From an uncultured Allorhizobium sp. (lineage in GTDB: Bacteria > Pseudomonadota > Alphaproteobacteria > Rhizobiales > Rhizobiaceae), in assembly GCA_958439205.1 (NCBI GenBank), contig OY288189.1, forward strand, positions 2,805,001 through 2,869,000: a stretch of 64,000 nucleotides of DNA, read 5' to 3'. Numbering within the stretch: the first letter of the stretch is position 1; each line of letters opens with the position of its first letter. The notes below the pieces were generated by a model that saw nothing but the letters and a program-made list of their open reading frames with translations, was not told the origin of the DNA and ran no database searches. This document shows positions 57,047 through 64,000 of this stretch, in pieces. A program made the position numbers and the translations under genes.

Positions 57047-57880
57047 ATGGAAGCCTCGACCGATATCAATCGCCTGCTCGATATCATGGCGGCGCTGCGC
57101 CAGCCCGAAACGGGTTGCCCCTGGGACATCGTCCAGACATTCGAGACGATCAAACCCTACACGATCGAGGAAGCCTATGAAGTGGCGGATGCGATCGAGC
57201 GCAAGGATCCGGACGATCTCTGCGAGGAGCTGGGCGATCTCTTGCTGCAGGTGGTCTTCCATGCCCGGATCGCCGAAGAGGCCGGACAGTTCAATTTCGG
57301 CGACGTCGTCGAAGCCATCACGCGCAAGATGATCCGGCGCCATCCGCATGTGTTTGCGCGATCCGATGCCGATACGCCCGAGGCGGTCAAGGCACAGTGG
57401 GACACGATCAAGCAACAGGAGAAGGCGGAACGTCTCGCACGGCGCGCCGCCCGCGGCTCGGCTGATGATCCGGACACCGGCTATCTCGGCTCGGTGCAGC
57501 GTTCCTTTCCGGCACTCACAGAAGCTTTGAAGCTGCAGGAGCGTGCAGCCAAGGTCGGCTTCGACTGGTCGGAGGCTGCCCCCATCCTCGACAAGATCGA
57601 GGAGGAGATCGGCGAATTGCGCGAGGCGATGGCGGAAAACAGACCGGAAAAGGTCAAGGACGAACTCGGCGACCTGATCTTCGCGCTCGTCAACATCGGT
57701 CGGCATGTGGGGGCAGAACCGGAACAAGCGCTGCGCGGAACGAATACGAAGTTCCGCAATCGTTTCAGCCATATAGAAACGTCTCTTCATGCATCAGGCG
57801 AAACACTGGAGGCGGCTTCACTGGAACGTATGGAAGAGCTCTGGCAGGCGGCAAAAGGCATCCAGCAGCAAATTGGTTGA
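57047..57880 (+). CDS. mazG: Nucleoside triphosphate pyrophosphohydrolase
   Basis: Hydrolyses (d)NTPs to NMP and pyrophosphate, a house-cleaning enzyme. 277 residues with two MazG repeats. The first has CPWDIVQTFETIKPYTIEEAYEV in parts and the metal-binding ExxE...ExxD helix EELGDLLLQVVFH; the second has EEIGELREAM and DELGDLIFALVN. It lies between the deaminase-like gene (20 bp) and a FAD monooxygenase (6 bp), forming an operon. Confidence 0.95.
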   Translation: MEASTDINRLLDIMAALRQPETGCPWDIVQTFETIKPYTIEEAYEVADAIERKDPDDLCEELGDLLLQVVFHARIAEEAGQFNFGDVVEAITRKMIRRHPHVFARSDADTPEAVKAQWDTIKQQEKAERLARRAARGSADDPDTGYLGSVQRSFPALTEALKLQERAAKVGFDWSEAAPILDKIEEEIGELREAMAENRPEKVKDELGDLIFALVNIGRHVGAEPEQALRGTNTKFRNRFSHIETSLHASGETLEAASLERMEELWQAAKGIQQQIG

Positions 57881-57886
57881 GCCAGC

Positions 57887-59104
57887 ATGAAGCTCACTGG
57901 ACTTAATGTGGTCATTGCAGGTGCTGGCGTCGGCGGACTGGCGCTCGGGACCATGCTCGCCCGGTTCGGCGCCTCGGTGACACTCTACGACCAGATGGAT
58001 GCACCCCGTCCGGTAGGCTCCGGCTTCGTGCTGCAGCCGACGGGGGCTCAGGTTCTGTCGGCCATAGGCCTTCTCGATCCGGTTGCCACACGCGGGCGAC
58101 GCATCGACCGGATGGTCGGACGGTTGAAGGACGGCGGCAAGCCTGTGCTTGACGTCCGCTACCGGTCCGGCGAATTCGGGATCGCTGTCCAGCGGGTGGC
58201 GCTGTTCGACACCTTATTCGAGGCGGCTCGCGAAGCCGGTGTGGCTTTCGAGGCATCGGCGCGGATCAGCGGCGTTGAGCCGGGGCCTCGTGCTCGTCTC
58301 ATCTTCCAGGATGGTGCGCGTTCATCGCCGGCAGACCTCGTCATCGATGCCATGGGGGCCAATTCGCCGATCGGCAGTCGGCCGGATAGCGAACTCAGTT
58401 ATGGCGCGCTCTGGGCAACGGTGCCCTTCCCTAATAGTGGGCCATTTCAGGAAAATCTGCTCGAGCAACGCTATGACCGTGCCTCACGGATGGCAGGTGT
58501 GCTGCCGGTCGGGACCGCTCGCGAAGGGGCGCCCGCCATGGCGACGTTCTTCTGGAGCCTGCGCACCGCAGATCATCCCGAATGGGTCAAGGCTGGCCGC
58601 GACGCCTGGCTGGAGGCGGTGGGCAAGCTCTGGCCCGATGCGCTTCCGCTTGCGGCCGTCGCCGAACCCGTTCATGCGCGCTATCGCCACCAGACCCGCC
58701 CGCCGGTGATCGGGCGGCATGCAGTGAGGATCGGGGATGCCTGGCATGCGACCAGCCCACAGCTCGGCCAGGGCGCGAACATGGCGCTGCTCGACGCTGC
58801 ATCGCTCGCCTCGGCCCTCGTCCACGCAGAGGATATCGATGCCGCGATCGCGCAGCATCTGCGGCAAAGGCAGATGCATGTGCGAAGCTACCAGTTCCTC
58901 AGTCAGGTGCTGACGCCCTTCTACCAATCAGACAGCCGCCTGCTGCCTGCCTTGCGGGATCACCTGATCGCGCCCATCACGACATTGCCGGGCGTGCGAT
59001 CCGTCATCTCGACGCTTGTGACGGGTGATCTTCTCGATCCGGTCGGTCGGCTGCGGCTCTCCGACACATTCGGGCCCGCCGCAGTGACCCGGTCGCAGCC
59101 GTAA
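57887..59104 (+). CDS. FAD-dependent monooxygenase
   Basis: 405 residues of the p-hydroxybenzoate hydroxylase fold. The FAD loop GAGVGGLALGTMLARFG is at residues 12-28, and the second FAD/substrate motif is GDAWHATSPQLGQGANMALLDA near residue 285. The middle DG-type motif is ADLVIDAMGANSPI. Substrate unknown. It starts 6 bp after mazG. Its last 101 bp overlap the 3' end of bchJ on the opposite strand. Confidence 0.86.
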   Translation: MKLTGLNVVIAGAGVGGLALGTMLARFGASVTLYDQMDAPRPVGSGFVLQPTGAQVLSAIGLLDPVATRGRRIDRMVGRLKDGGKPVLDVRYRSGEFGIAVQRVALFDTLFEAAREAGVAFEASARISGVEPGPRARLIFQDGARSSPADLVIDAMGANSPIGSRPDSELSYGALWATVPFPNSGPFQENLLEQRYDRASRMAGVLPVGTAREGAPAMATFFWSLRTADHPEWVKAGRDAWLEAVGKLWPDALPLAAVAEPVHARYRHQTRPPVIGRHAVRIGDAWHATSPQLGQGANMALLDAASLASALVHAEDIDAAIAQHLRQRQMHVRSYQFLSQVLTPFYQSDSRLLPALRDHLIAPITTLPGVRSVISTLVTGDLLDPVGRLRLSDTFGPAAVTRSQP

Positions 59105-59765
59105 GCGTCCATTGGCAGCAGTCGTTGCCCTTGGCTTGGCAGCTAGGGTGAAGGACCGAGACTTGGGTTGCGGTCAAGGTGGCGAAGAGGCGTTCGAAGA
59201 CGGCGCCATGCCAGGGGCAGCCGGGCGTTGCCAGCGGGTTGGCCTTGATTGCAAGGTGAATGACCGGTCGCCTCCAGCCCCGCACTTCGCCCGAGAACCG
59301 GCCGCTGCCCGCAAAGGTCCAGGCATGGGCAGAGATGGCGCGGCCAAGCAGCCGCGCGGAAATGGCGGACGGCAGACGCGGCAGCAGCCAGCGTGCGGGC
59401 TTCGGAATGCGATTGGCTAGCAGATAATGGCCCGTGCGGTGACCGGCTTCCGCCAAGACGCGGGTGGCGTCCCGATCCGACAAGGTGTCACAGAGCACGG
59501 CGAAGAGTAGCTGAGGCTCTCGTTCATCCAGCATTGTTCCGGGTGGGTCGGCGTAGCGATGGCCGATGCCCGCTCGGTCGAAGATCCGGCGGGCCGTCTC
59601 ATCGCCAAACAGCGCCGCGAGCGCCTGACCCGTCTGGATCAGGCTGTTCGGCCCGATGCGGGCGCCGTTGCCGTTTGATATCTGCGTTCCGCTGCGGGCA
59701 GGTTCCGCCTCTCCTTCTGCGCCCTCGGCTGCCCTTCCCGAAAGACGGGCCTCAGACGTGGGCAT
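59004..59765 (-). CDS. bchJ: BchJ-type bacteriochlorophyll biosynthesis protein (V4R domain)
   Basis: 253 residues. From about residue 35 the protein matches BchJ, originally called 4-vinyl reductase and now thought to be an accessory to bacteriochlorophyll synthesis. The V4R-type C-terminal pattern is visible ([16 protein letters not shown] at residues 207-221). Its ATG overlaps the bchE stop by 14 bp, so the pair is translationally coupled. Residues 222-253 lie over the end of the convergent monooxygenase gene and look unlike BchJ; the conserved part ends at about 59103, where the other gene ends. The first 33 residues are low-complexity. Confidence 0.85.
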   Translation of the reverse strand: MPTSEARLSGRAAEGAEGEAEPARSGTQISNGNGARIGPNSLIQTGQALAALFGDETARRIFDRAGIGHRYADPPGTMLDEREPQLLFAVLCDTLSDRDATRVLAEAGHRTGHYLLANRIPKPARWLLPRLPSAISARLLGRAISAHAWTFAGSGRFSGEVRGWRRPVIHLAIKANPLATPGCPWHGAVFERLFATLTATQVSVLHPSCQAKGNDCCQWTLTAATGSLRRARMCRRAAADRPDREDHPSQASR

Positions 59766-61377
59766 CGTGGCTCTCCGGCCCTCCGCCGCAGGCCAAGACC
59801 GGGGTGCGCGCCTCTTCCGCTGCCCCAGCCTTGCGTGCGCGCAGCTGGCTGGCTCTATCGGAAGCCGCCTGCCAGTCGTCGATCTGAGCCGGTGCGATCT
59901 TGCGGGTCATGTCGAAGCCGAAATCGACTTTGTCCTTGGATTGCGGCCCCCAGTAATTGTGCTTGCCCAGATCGTAGAATTTCCGCTCGAAGCCGGCTTT
60001 CATGAAGGCCTTGAGACAGCCGAGAAGATAGCGGCGCCGGAAGCCCTTGCCGCGCCAGGGGTAGTGGAAGAGCGCCTTGATCATGTAGAAGCGTCGGTAG
60101 TTGTTCATGACACGGTCGAGCAGTTCGGCCCGATCCATGGCATCGGGCTTCATGATCGGCGTGACGAAGTTGTATTTCGAGAAGTCAAAGATCTCGACCT
60201 TGTCGCCCAACTCCTGAAACAGCGGCGAAAATGGCCAGGGCGTGTACATGGCCCAGTTGGCGAGATCCGGGTTCCAGTCGCGCGCCATGCGATAGGTTTC
60301 CTCGAGCGTCTCCGCCGTCTCGTTTTCCAGGCCAACGATGAACTGGGCTTCGGTGAAGATGTCGGCCTCGCGCAGCAGGCGGATCGCCTTCTTGTTCTCA
60401 GCGACCTTGGTCTCCTTGTTGAAGCGGTCAAGCTTCAGCTGGGCGGCAGCTTCCGTGCCGAGCGAGACATGCACGAGGCCAGCCTTGCGATAGAGTGCCA
60501 GATATTCCTCGTCGCGGATGATGTCGGTGACGCGGGTGTTGATACCCCATTTGACCTTGTCCGGCAGGCCGCGGGCGATCAACTCCTCGCAGAAGGCGAT
60601 GAACTTCTTGCGGTTGATAGTGGGCTCCTCGTCGGCGAGGATGAAGAAGCCGACCTGATGGTCGTTGACCAGTTTCTCGATCTCGTCGACCACCTTTTTC
60701 GGATCGCGGATGCGGTAGTCGCGCCAGAACTTCCACTGCGAGCAGAACGAGCAGGTGAAGGGGCAGCCGCGCGCCATGTTGGGGATCGCGACGCGCACGC
60801 CGAGAGGCACGTAAATGTATTTCTCCCATTCGAGCAGCGTCCAGTCGGGATCGACGGCATCGAAGTTCTTGACGGTGGGGGCGGCCGGCGTGGCGATAAT
60901 CTTGCCGTCGTCGGTGCTGTAAGCGAGGCCCTTGATGCCCGCCCTCGCTTCCATCCAGGTGCCGGCGGCAAAGGCGCGGGCGAGCTCGACGATGATCTCC
61001 TCGCCCTCGCCGCGGACGATGACGTCGATATAGGGCGCCTCGGTCAAGACCTGCTGGTACATGAAGGTGGCATGGATGCCGCCGAGAACCCGAAGCGCCT
61101 GAGGGCAGACCTCTTTTGCGATCTCGAGGCAGCGTTCGGCCATGTAGATCGACGGGGTGATGGCCGTGCAGCCGACTATATCCGGTTGCAGGCGGCGAAG
61201 TTCCTCGCGCAGCCGATCCTCGGTCATGTCGTTGGTCATCGCATCGAGGAAATGAATGTCGGTGAAGCCGGCCGACTTCAGCGCCCCACCGAGATAGGCG
61301 ACCCAGGCGGGTGGCCAGTTACCGGCGATCTCGGCGCCGCCGGAATGGTAGTTCGGATGAATGAAGACGACGCGCAT
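59752..61377 (-). CDS. bchE: Mg-protoporphyrin IX monomethyl ester oxidative cyclase, anaerobic
   Basis: Oxygen-independent formation of the isocyclic ring of bacteriochlorophyll. 541 residues from the ATG at 61377, which follows GGGAGG at 5 bp; an upstream in-frame ATG at 61416 falls inside the regulatory palindrome. The N-terminal B12-binding region includes [19 protein letters not shown]. The radical SAM cluster is C205-x3-C209-x2-C212 ([12 protein letters not shown]). The enzyme needs cobalamin, a 4Fe-4S cluster and low oxygen. It overlaps bchJ. No other bch, crt or puf genes are in the window. It lies between hflX and mazG, an insertion into an otherwise ordinary core region. Confidence 0.95.
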   Translation of the reverse strand: MRVVFIHPNYHSGGAEIAGNWPPAWVAYLGGALKSAGFTDIHFLDAMTNDMTEDRLREELRRLQPDIVGCTAITPSIYMAERCLEIAKEVCPQALRVLGGIHATFMYQQVLTEAPYIDVIVRGEGEEIIVELARAFAAGTWMEARAGIKGLAYSTDDGKIIATPAAPTVKNFDAVDPDWTLLEWEKYIYVPLGVRVAIPNMARGCPFTCSFCSQWKFWRDYRIRDPKKVVDEIEKLVNDHQVGFFILADEEPTINRKKFIAFCEELIARGLPDKVKWGINTRVTDIIRDEEYLALYRKAGLVHVSLGTEAAAQLKLDRFNKETKVAENKKAIRLLREADIFTEAQFIVGLENETAETLEETYRMARDWNPDLANWAMYTPWPFSPLFQELGDKVEIFDFSKYNFVTPIMKPDAMDRAELLDRVMNNYRRFYMIKALFHYPWRGKGFRRRYLLGCLKAFMKAGFERKFYDLGKHNYWGPQSKDKVDFGFDMTRKIAPAQIDDWQAASDRASQLRARKAGAAEEARTPVLACGGGPESHDAHV

Positions 61378-61388
61378 GACCACCTCCC

Positions 61389-61416
61389 ATGTGTGTAAAC
61401 AAAAGTTGACACACAT
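61389..61416. promoter_or_regulatory. PpsR/CrtJ-type palindrome at bchE
   Basis: Outer arms ATGTGTGT (61389-61396) and ACACACAT (61409-61416) are perfect inverted repeats; inner AAC (61398-61400) and GTT (61405-61407) also pair. TGT at 61394 and ACA at 61409 are separated by exactly 12 bp, matching TGT-N12-ACA of PpsR/CrtJ repressors. It ends 12 bp before the bchE ATG and overlaps the likely -10/+1 region. Confidence 0.8.
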
Positions 61417-61430
61417 GGCGGCGCGATCAG

Positions 61431-61444
61431 TTGACCTGGATCAA
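61431..61444. promoter_or_regulatory. FNR/FixK box upstream of bchE
   Basis: TTGAC-CTGG-ATCAA at 61431-61444 matches TTGAY-N4-RTCAA. It lies 54-67 bp before the bchE ATG. A class II activation at this centre would start transcription about 41 bp away, within the palindrome at 61389-61416. Confidence 0.8.
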
Positions 61445-61463
61445 GAGGTTATCACGCCTTTGG

Positions 61464-62798
61464 TCAGCGCTCCCAGTCTTCCTTAGCCGAGGGCTGCGGT
61501 CCGCCGAGCTTGCGCTCCAACTCGTTGGCCTGGCGGTCGGTCAGGCGCACGTCGAGGCTGACGGAGCCGTCCTCGTGATCCTCGCGGCCATCGACGACCG
61601 CGTTCTCGTAGAGCCAGGAGATGACGGCATGTTTGTCGGCGGGAATGGTGATCGTCGCTTCGGTCAACACGCCGGACAGGCGCTGCGAAATGATGTCGAG
61701 CAGTGTGTCGACGCCCTCGCCCGTTATGGCGGAGACGGGCAGGACGTTTGTGCGACCCGCTGCCTTCTGCAGAATGCCGTCGTGGTTCTCTGGGTCGAGG
61801 CGATCGATCTTGTTCCAGATCTCGATGATCCGTTCCGAGCGCTCCTTCTCGTCAATGCCGAGATCGTCGAGGATGCGCAGGACATCGGCCGACTGTGCGC
61901 CGTTGTCCGGATCCGACATGTCGCGGACATGGAGGATGAGATCGGCTTCCAGCACTTCTTCCAGCGTCGCGCGGAAGGCAGCGACAAGGTGCGTCGGCAG
62001 GTCAGAGATGAACCCGACGGTGTCCGACATAATGACGGTGCGGCCATGCGGCAGCTTCATGCGGCGGAGCGTCGGATCGAGCGTCGCAAACAGCATGTCT
62101 TCAGCCAGAACACCCGCACCGGTGATGCGGTTGAAGAGCGTCGATTTGCCGGCATTGGTATAGCCAACCAGGGCGACGATCGGATGCGGTACCTTGCGGC
62201 GCTTGGCACGGTGGAGCTGGCGGGTGCGGACTACCTGTTCGAGCTCGCGCTCGAGCTTGATGATCTTGTCCTGCAGCATACGCCGGTCGGCTTCGATCTG
62301 GGTTTCACCCGGACCACCCATGAAGCCCGCGCCGCCGCGCTGGCGCTCAAGGTGGGTCCAAGAACGGACCAGACGGCCCTTCTGGTAGTTCAGATGCGCG
62401 AGGTCGACCTGCAGCGTGCCTTCCTTGGTGGAGGCGCGGCGACCGAAGATTTCGAGGATCAGGCCCGTGCGGTCGATGACCTTGGCGCCCCATTCCTTTT
62501 CGAGATTGCGCTGCTGAACAGGGGTGAGCGGATGATCGACGATGACGAGGCCCGCGTCGAACTCGTCGAGCAGCGCCTTCACTTCGGCGATCTTGCCGGA
62601 TCCCATGAGTGTTGCCGGTCGAGGCTGGCTGACCGTGACAATCAAGCCCTGAACGATGGTGAGATCGATGGCGCGAGCAAGGCCGATCGCCTCTTCGAGA
62701 CGCGCTTCATTCGAGCGGCTCGGGGCCGGCGGCGCGCCTTCGGGAAGAGGCTGCGCCTTTGCCTGCTTCAGGACAGGAACGAGCACGAGCGCCCGCAT
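61464..62798 (-). CDS. hflX: GTPase HflX
   Basis: Ribosome-associated GTPase. 444 residues from the ATG at 62798 (GGGA 4 bp upstream). The N-terminal HflX domain has LNYQKGRLVRSWTHLERQRGG split over residues 135-156, followed by the GPGETQIE motif. The G domain has G1 GYTNAGKST, G3 DTVGF and G4 NKID. The frame remains open, with charged sequence (SIIPEDEKRRDD), back to the hfq stop, but contains no ATG, GTG or TTG start. hfq-hflX is a conserved pair. Confidence 0.93.
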   Translation of the reverse strand: MRALVLVPVLKQAKAQPLPEGAPPAPSRSNEARLEEAIGLARAIDLTIVQGLIVTVSQPRPATLMGSGKIAEVKALLDEFDAGLVIVDHPLTPVQQRNLEKEWGAKVIDRTGLILEIFGRRASTKEGTLQVDLAHLNYQKGRLVRSWTHLERQRGGAGFMGGPGETQIEADRRMLQDKIIKLERELEQVVRTRQLHRAKRRKVPHPIVALVGYTNAGKSTLFNRITGAGVLAEDMLFATLDPTLRRMKLPHGRTVIMSDTVGFISDLPTHLVAAFRATLEEVLEADLILHVRDMSDPDNGAQSADVLRILDDLGIDEKERSERIIEIWNKIDRLDPENHDGILQKAAGRTNVLPVSAITGEGVDTLLDIISQRLSGVLTEATITIPADKHAVISWLYENAVVDGREDHEDGSVSLDVRLTDRQANELERKLGGPQPSAKEDWER

Positions 62799-62865
62799 GT
62801 CATCCCGGCGCTTTTCGTCCTCCGGGATGATCGATTCGTTCTTTGTATCGCGGCTGGTGATGATC

Positions 62866-63117
62866 TCAGTCCTGTCCGGAAGAGGCTTCGTCGTTCTCGA
62901 ACATCGTCATCGGCTGGCCGGGCATGATTGTCGAGATGGCGTGCTTATAGACCAGCTGGGAATGGCCATCGCGACGCAGGAGAACACAGAAATTGTCGAA
63001 GGATGTCACGACACCGGTGAGCTTCACGCCGTTGATCAGGAAGATCGTCAGCGAAATCTTCTGCTTTCGTACGGTGTTGAGGAAAAGATCCTGCAGATTC
63101 TGAGAACGTTCCGCCAT
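62866..63117 (-). CDS. hfq: RNA chaperone Hfq
   Basis: Hexameric Sm-like chaperone for sRNA-mRNA pairing. 83 residues, typical for Alphaproteobacteria. The Sm1 motif includes [14 protein letters not shown] and [13 protein letters not shown]; the Sm2 motif has the conserved YKHAIST. The short acidic tail (NDEASSGQD) is usual. It lies 67 bp upstream of the hflX ATG on the same strand. Confidence 0.97.
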   Translation of the reverse strand: MAERSQNLQDLFLNTVRKQKISLTIFLINGVKLTGVVTSFDNFCVLLRRDGHSQLVYKHAISTIMPGQPMTMFENDEASSGQD

Positions 63118-63229
63118 GGCGCCGCTTCTTTCTTTTTTGCCGGTGCTTTGTCGACCGGTGTGATTATTGTTTGACAGCTGGTCCGCTTGGGGAATTGGCC
63201 CCTCGCCCCTCCGCCGAAAAAACGTGGTA

Positions 63230-64000
63230 TCAAATCACCGTCTTTTCCGCAACGTCGAAAAAGGTGGAACGGATCCGTTCGGCCATGGCGCCCGGGTGGC
63301 CATTGGCGATCGGCTGGCCATCGATCTCGACGATCGGGAAGCAGATGCTGGTTGCAGCGGTGATAAAGACTTCGCGGGCCGAGAGCATCTCTTCGCGGGA
63401 GAACTCGCGCTCCTGCACGTCAATGCCAAGCTTTGCCGTCACATCCATCAGCCCGGTGCGGGTGATGCCGCGCAGGATGCCCTGTTCGGCGGGGCGGGTG
63501 ACAAGGATACCGTCCTTGTCGACAATCCAAACATTGGTTGCGGCACCTTCGGTGACCATACCCCGCGCGTCGACGTAAATGGCTTCCTGTGCGCCCTTTT
63601 CCTTCGCCGCCTGACGGGCCATGGCGTTGGGCAGAAGACCAACCGTCTTGATGTCGACCCGGTCCCAGCGATTGTCGGGAAGCGTGATTGCCTTCAGGCC
63701 CTTTTCATTCTTCGTCGCAATTACCGCCGGATCTGTGATCTTGGCTGTGATGACGAGGCTCGGCGGGGTATCCGGCGACGGATAGACGTGGTCCCGGCGG
63801 GCGACGCCGCGTGTCACCTGGAGATAAAACAGGCCGTTCTTCACCCGGTTGCGGCGGGCGACCTCGCGGATGACCTGGGTGAGTGCGGCGCGGCTCATCG
63901 GCTGTTTCATCGCCAGTTCCGACAGCGAGCGATCCAGGCGGTTCAGATGCCGGGTCAGATCGACGATGACGCCGTGGCGGATTTCACAGACCTCGTAGAC
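63230..64000 (-). CDS. dat: D-amino-acid aminotransferase (N-terminus outside window)
   Basis: PLP-dependent fold-type IV transaminase, supplying D-glutamate or D-alanine. 256 residues are visible; the frame is open to base 64000, so about 30 N-terminal residues are missing. The family start [12 protein letters not shown] is near the right edge. The catalytic Lys is in [15 protein letters not shown], and the PLP-phosphate region is [10 protein letters not shown]. It lies 112 bp upstream of hfq on the same strand. Confidence 0.92.
   Translation of the reverse strand, partial: VYEVCEIRHGVIVDLTRHLNRLDRSLSELAMKQPMSRAALTQVIREVARRNRVKNGLFYLQVTRGVARRDHVYPSPDTPPSLVITAKITDPAVIATKNEKGLKAITLPDNRWDRVDIKTVGLLPNAMARQAAKEKGAQEAIYVDARGMVTEGAATNVWIVDKDGILVTRPAEQGILRGITRTGLMDVTAKLGIDVQEREFSREEMLSAREVFITAATSICFPIVEIDGQPIANGHPGAMAERIRSTFFDVAEKTVI

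Noticed and set aside
59656..61398. Open frame antisense to bchE
   Set aside because: BchE has intact radical SAM and B12-binding motifs; the opposite frame has none.

Overview
This 64 kb window is gene-dense, GC-rich alphaproteobacterial chromosome, most likely from Rhizobiaceae (the Rhizobium/Agrobacterium/Allorhizobium side). Pointers are a CDP-alcohol phosphotransferase-type phosphatidylcholine synthase, the glnB-glnA pair behind a sigma54 promoter, the order cysG-DUF2849-cysI-DUF934-fpr, SdhE next to Mfd, a GTTC-N7-GTTC LexA box at uvrA, and a betaine-homocysteine methyltransferase behind a betaine-type ABC transporter. I see no transposase, phage, plasmid or CRISPR element; most of the window is core chromosome.

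Layout. 1-4.8 kb: cyclophilin, coaD and gyrA on the minus strand, with a gap holding three possible microprotein genes and two copies of an unusual GAAC/TTCA repeat element. 4.9-14.9 kb: marC, a DUF2254 protein, ssb and uvrA diverging around an SOS box, DUF72, a Na/Pi-cotransporter-like protein and the NAD(P)HX repair enzyme. 15-23.6 kb: glnB-glnA, two DMT permeases, hspQ, an IalB-like protein, a peptide-type binding protein, a DsbA-like protein and an AT-rich orphan. 23.6-33.8 kb: mfd, sdhE, recG, DUF502, glmS, glmU. 33.9-39.5 kb: a FadR-type regulator and a BMP/nucleoside-type ABC transporter. 39.6-46.2 kb: pcs, a UbiH-like monooxygenase, an AEC permease, ccdA, tRNA-Lys, a tandem pair of paralogous microproteins, and cobQ. 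46.8-51.2 kb: a betaine-type ABC transporter followed by bmt under a perfect palindromic operator. 51.2-56.2 kb: sulfite reduction and siroheme synthesis. 56.4-64 kb: a deaminase, mazG, a FAD monooxygenase, then bchJ and bchE, hflX, hfq and the start of a D-amino-acid aminotransferase running off the right edge.

The most striking content is bchE-bchJ (oxygen-independent Mg-protoporphyrin monomethyl ester cyclase and a V4R-domain bacteriochlorophyll protein) inside an otherwise ordinary rhizobial core region. Directly upstream of bchE are an FNR/FixK box (TTGA-N6-TCAA) and a 28-bp palindrome containing an exact PpsR/CrtJ motif (TGT-N12-ACA), as expected for oxygen-controlled photopigment genes. 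This suggests a facultatively phototrophic member of Rhizobiaceae whose remaining photosynthesis genes lie elsewhere. BchE is a B12-dependent radical SAM enzyme, and the window also encodes a cobalamin-synthesis enzyme (cobQ).

Other regulatory signals: a sigma54 promoter for glnB-glnA, a LexA box at uvrA/ssb, a possible RpoH promoter at hspQ, a SahR-like palindrome at bmt, and a sigma70 promoter at tRNA-Lys.
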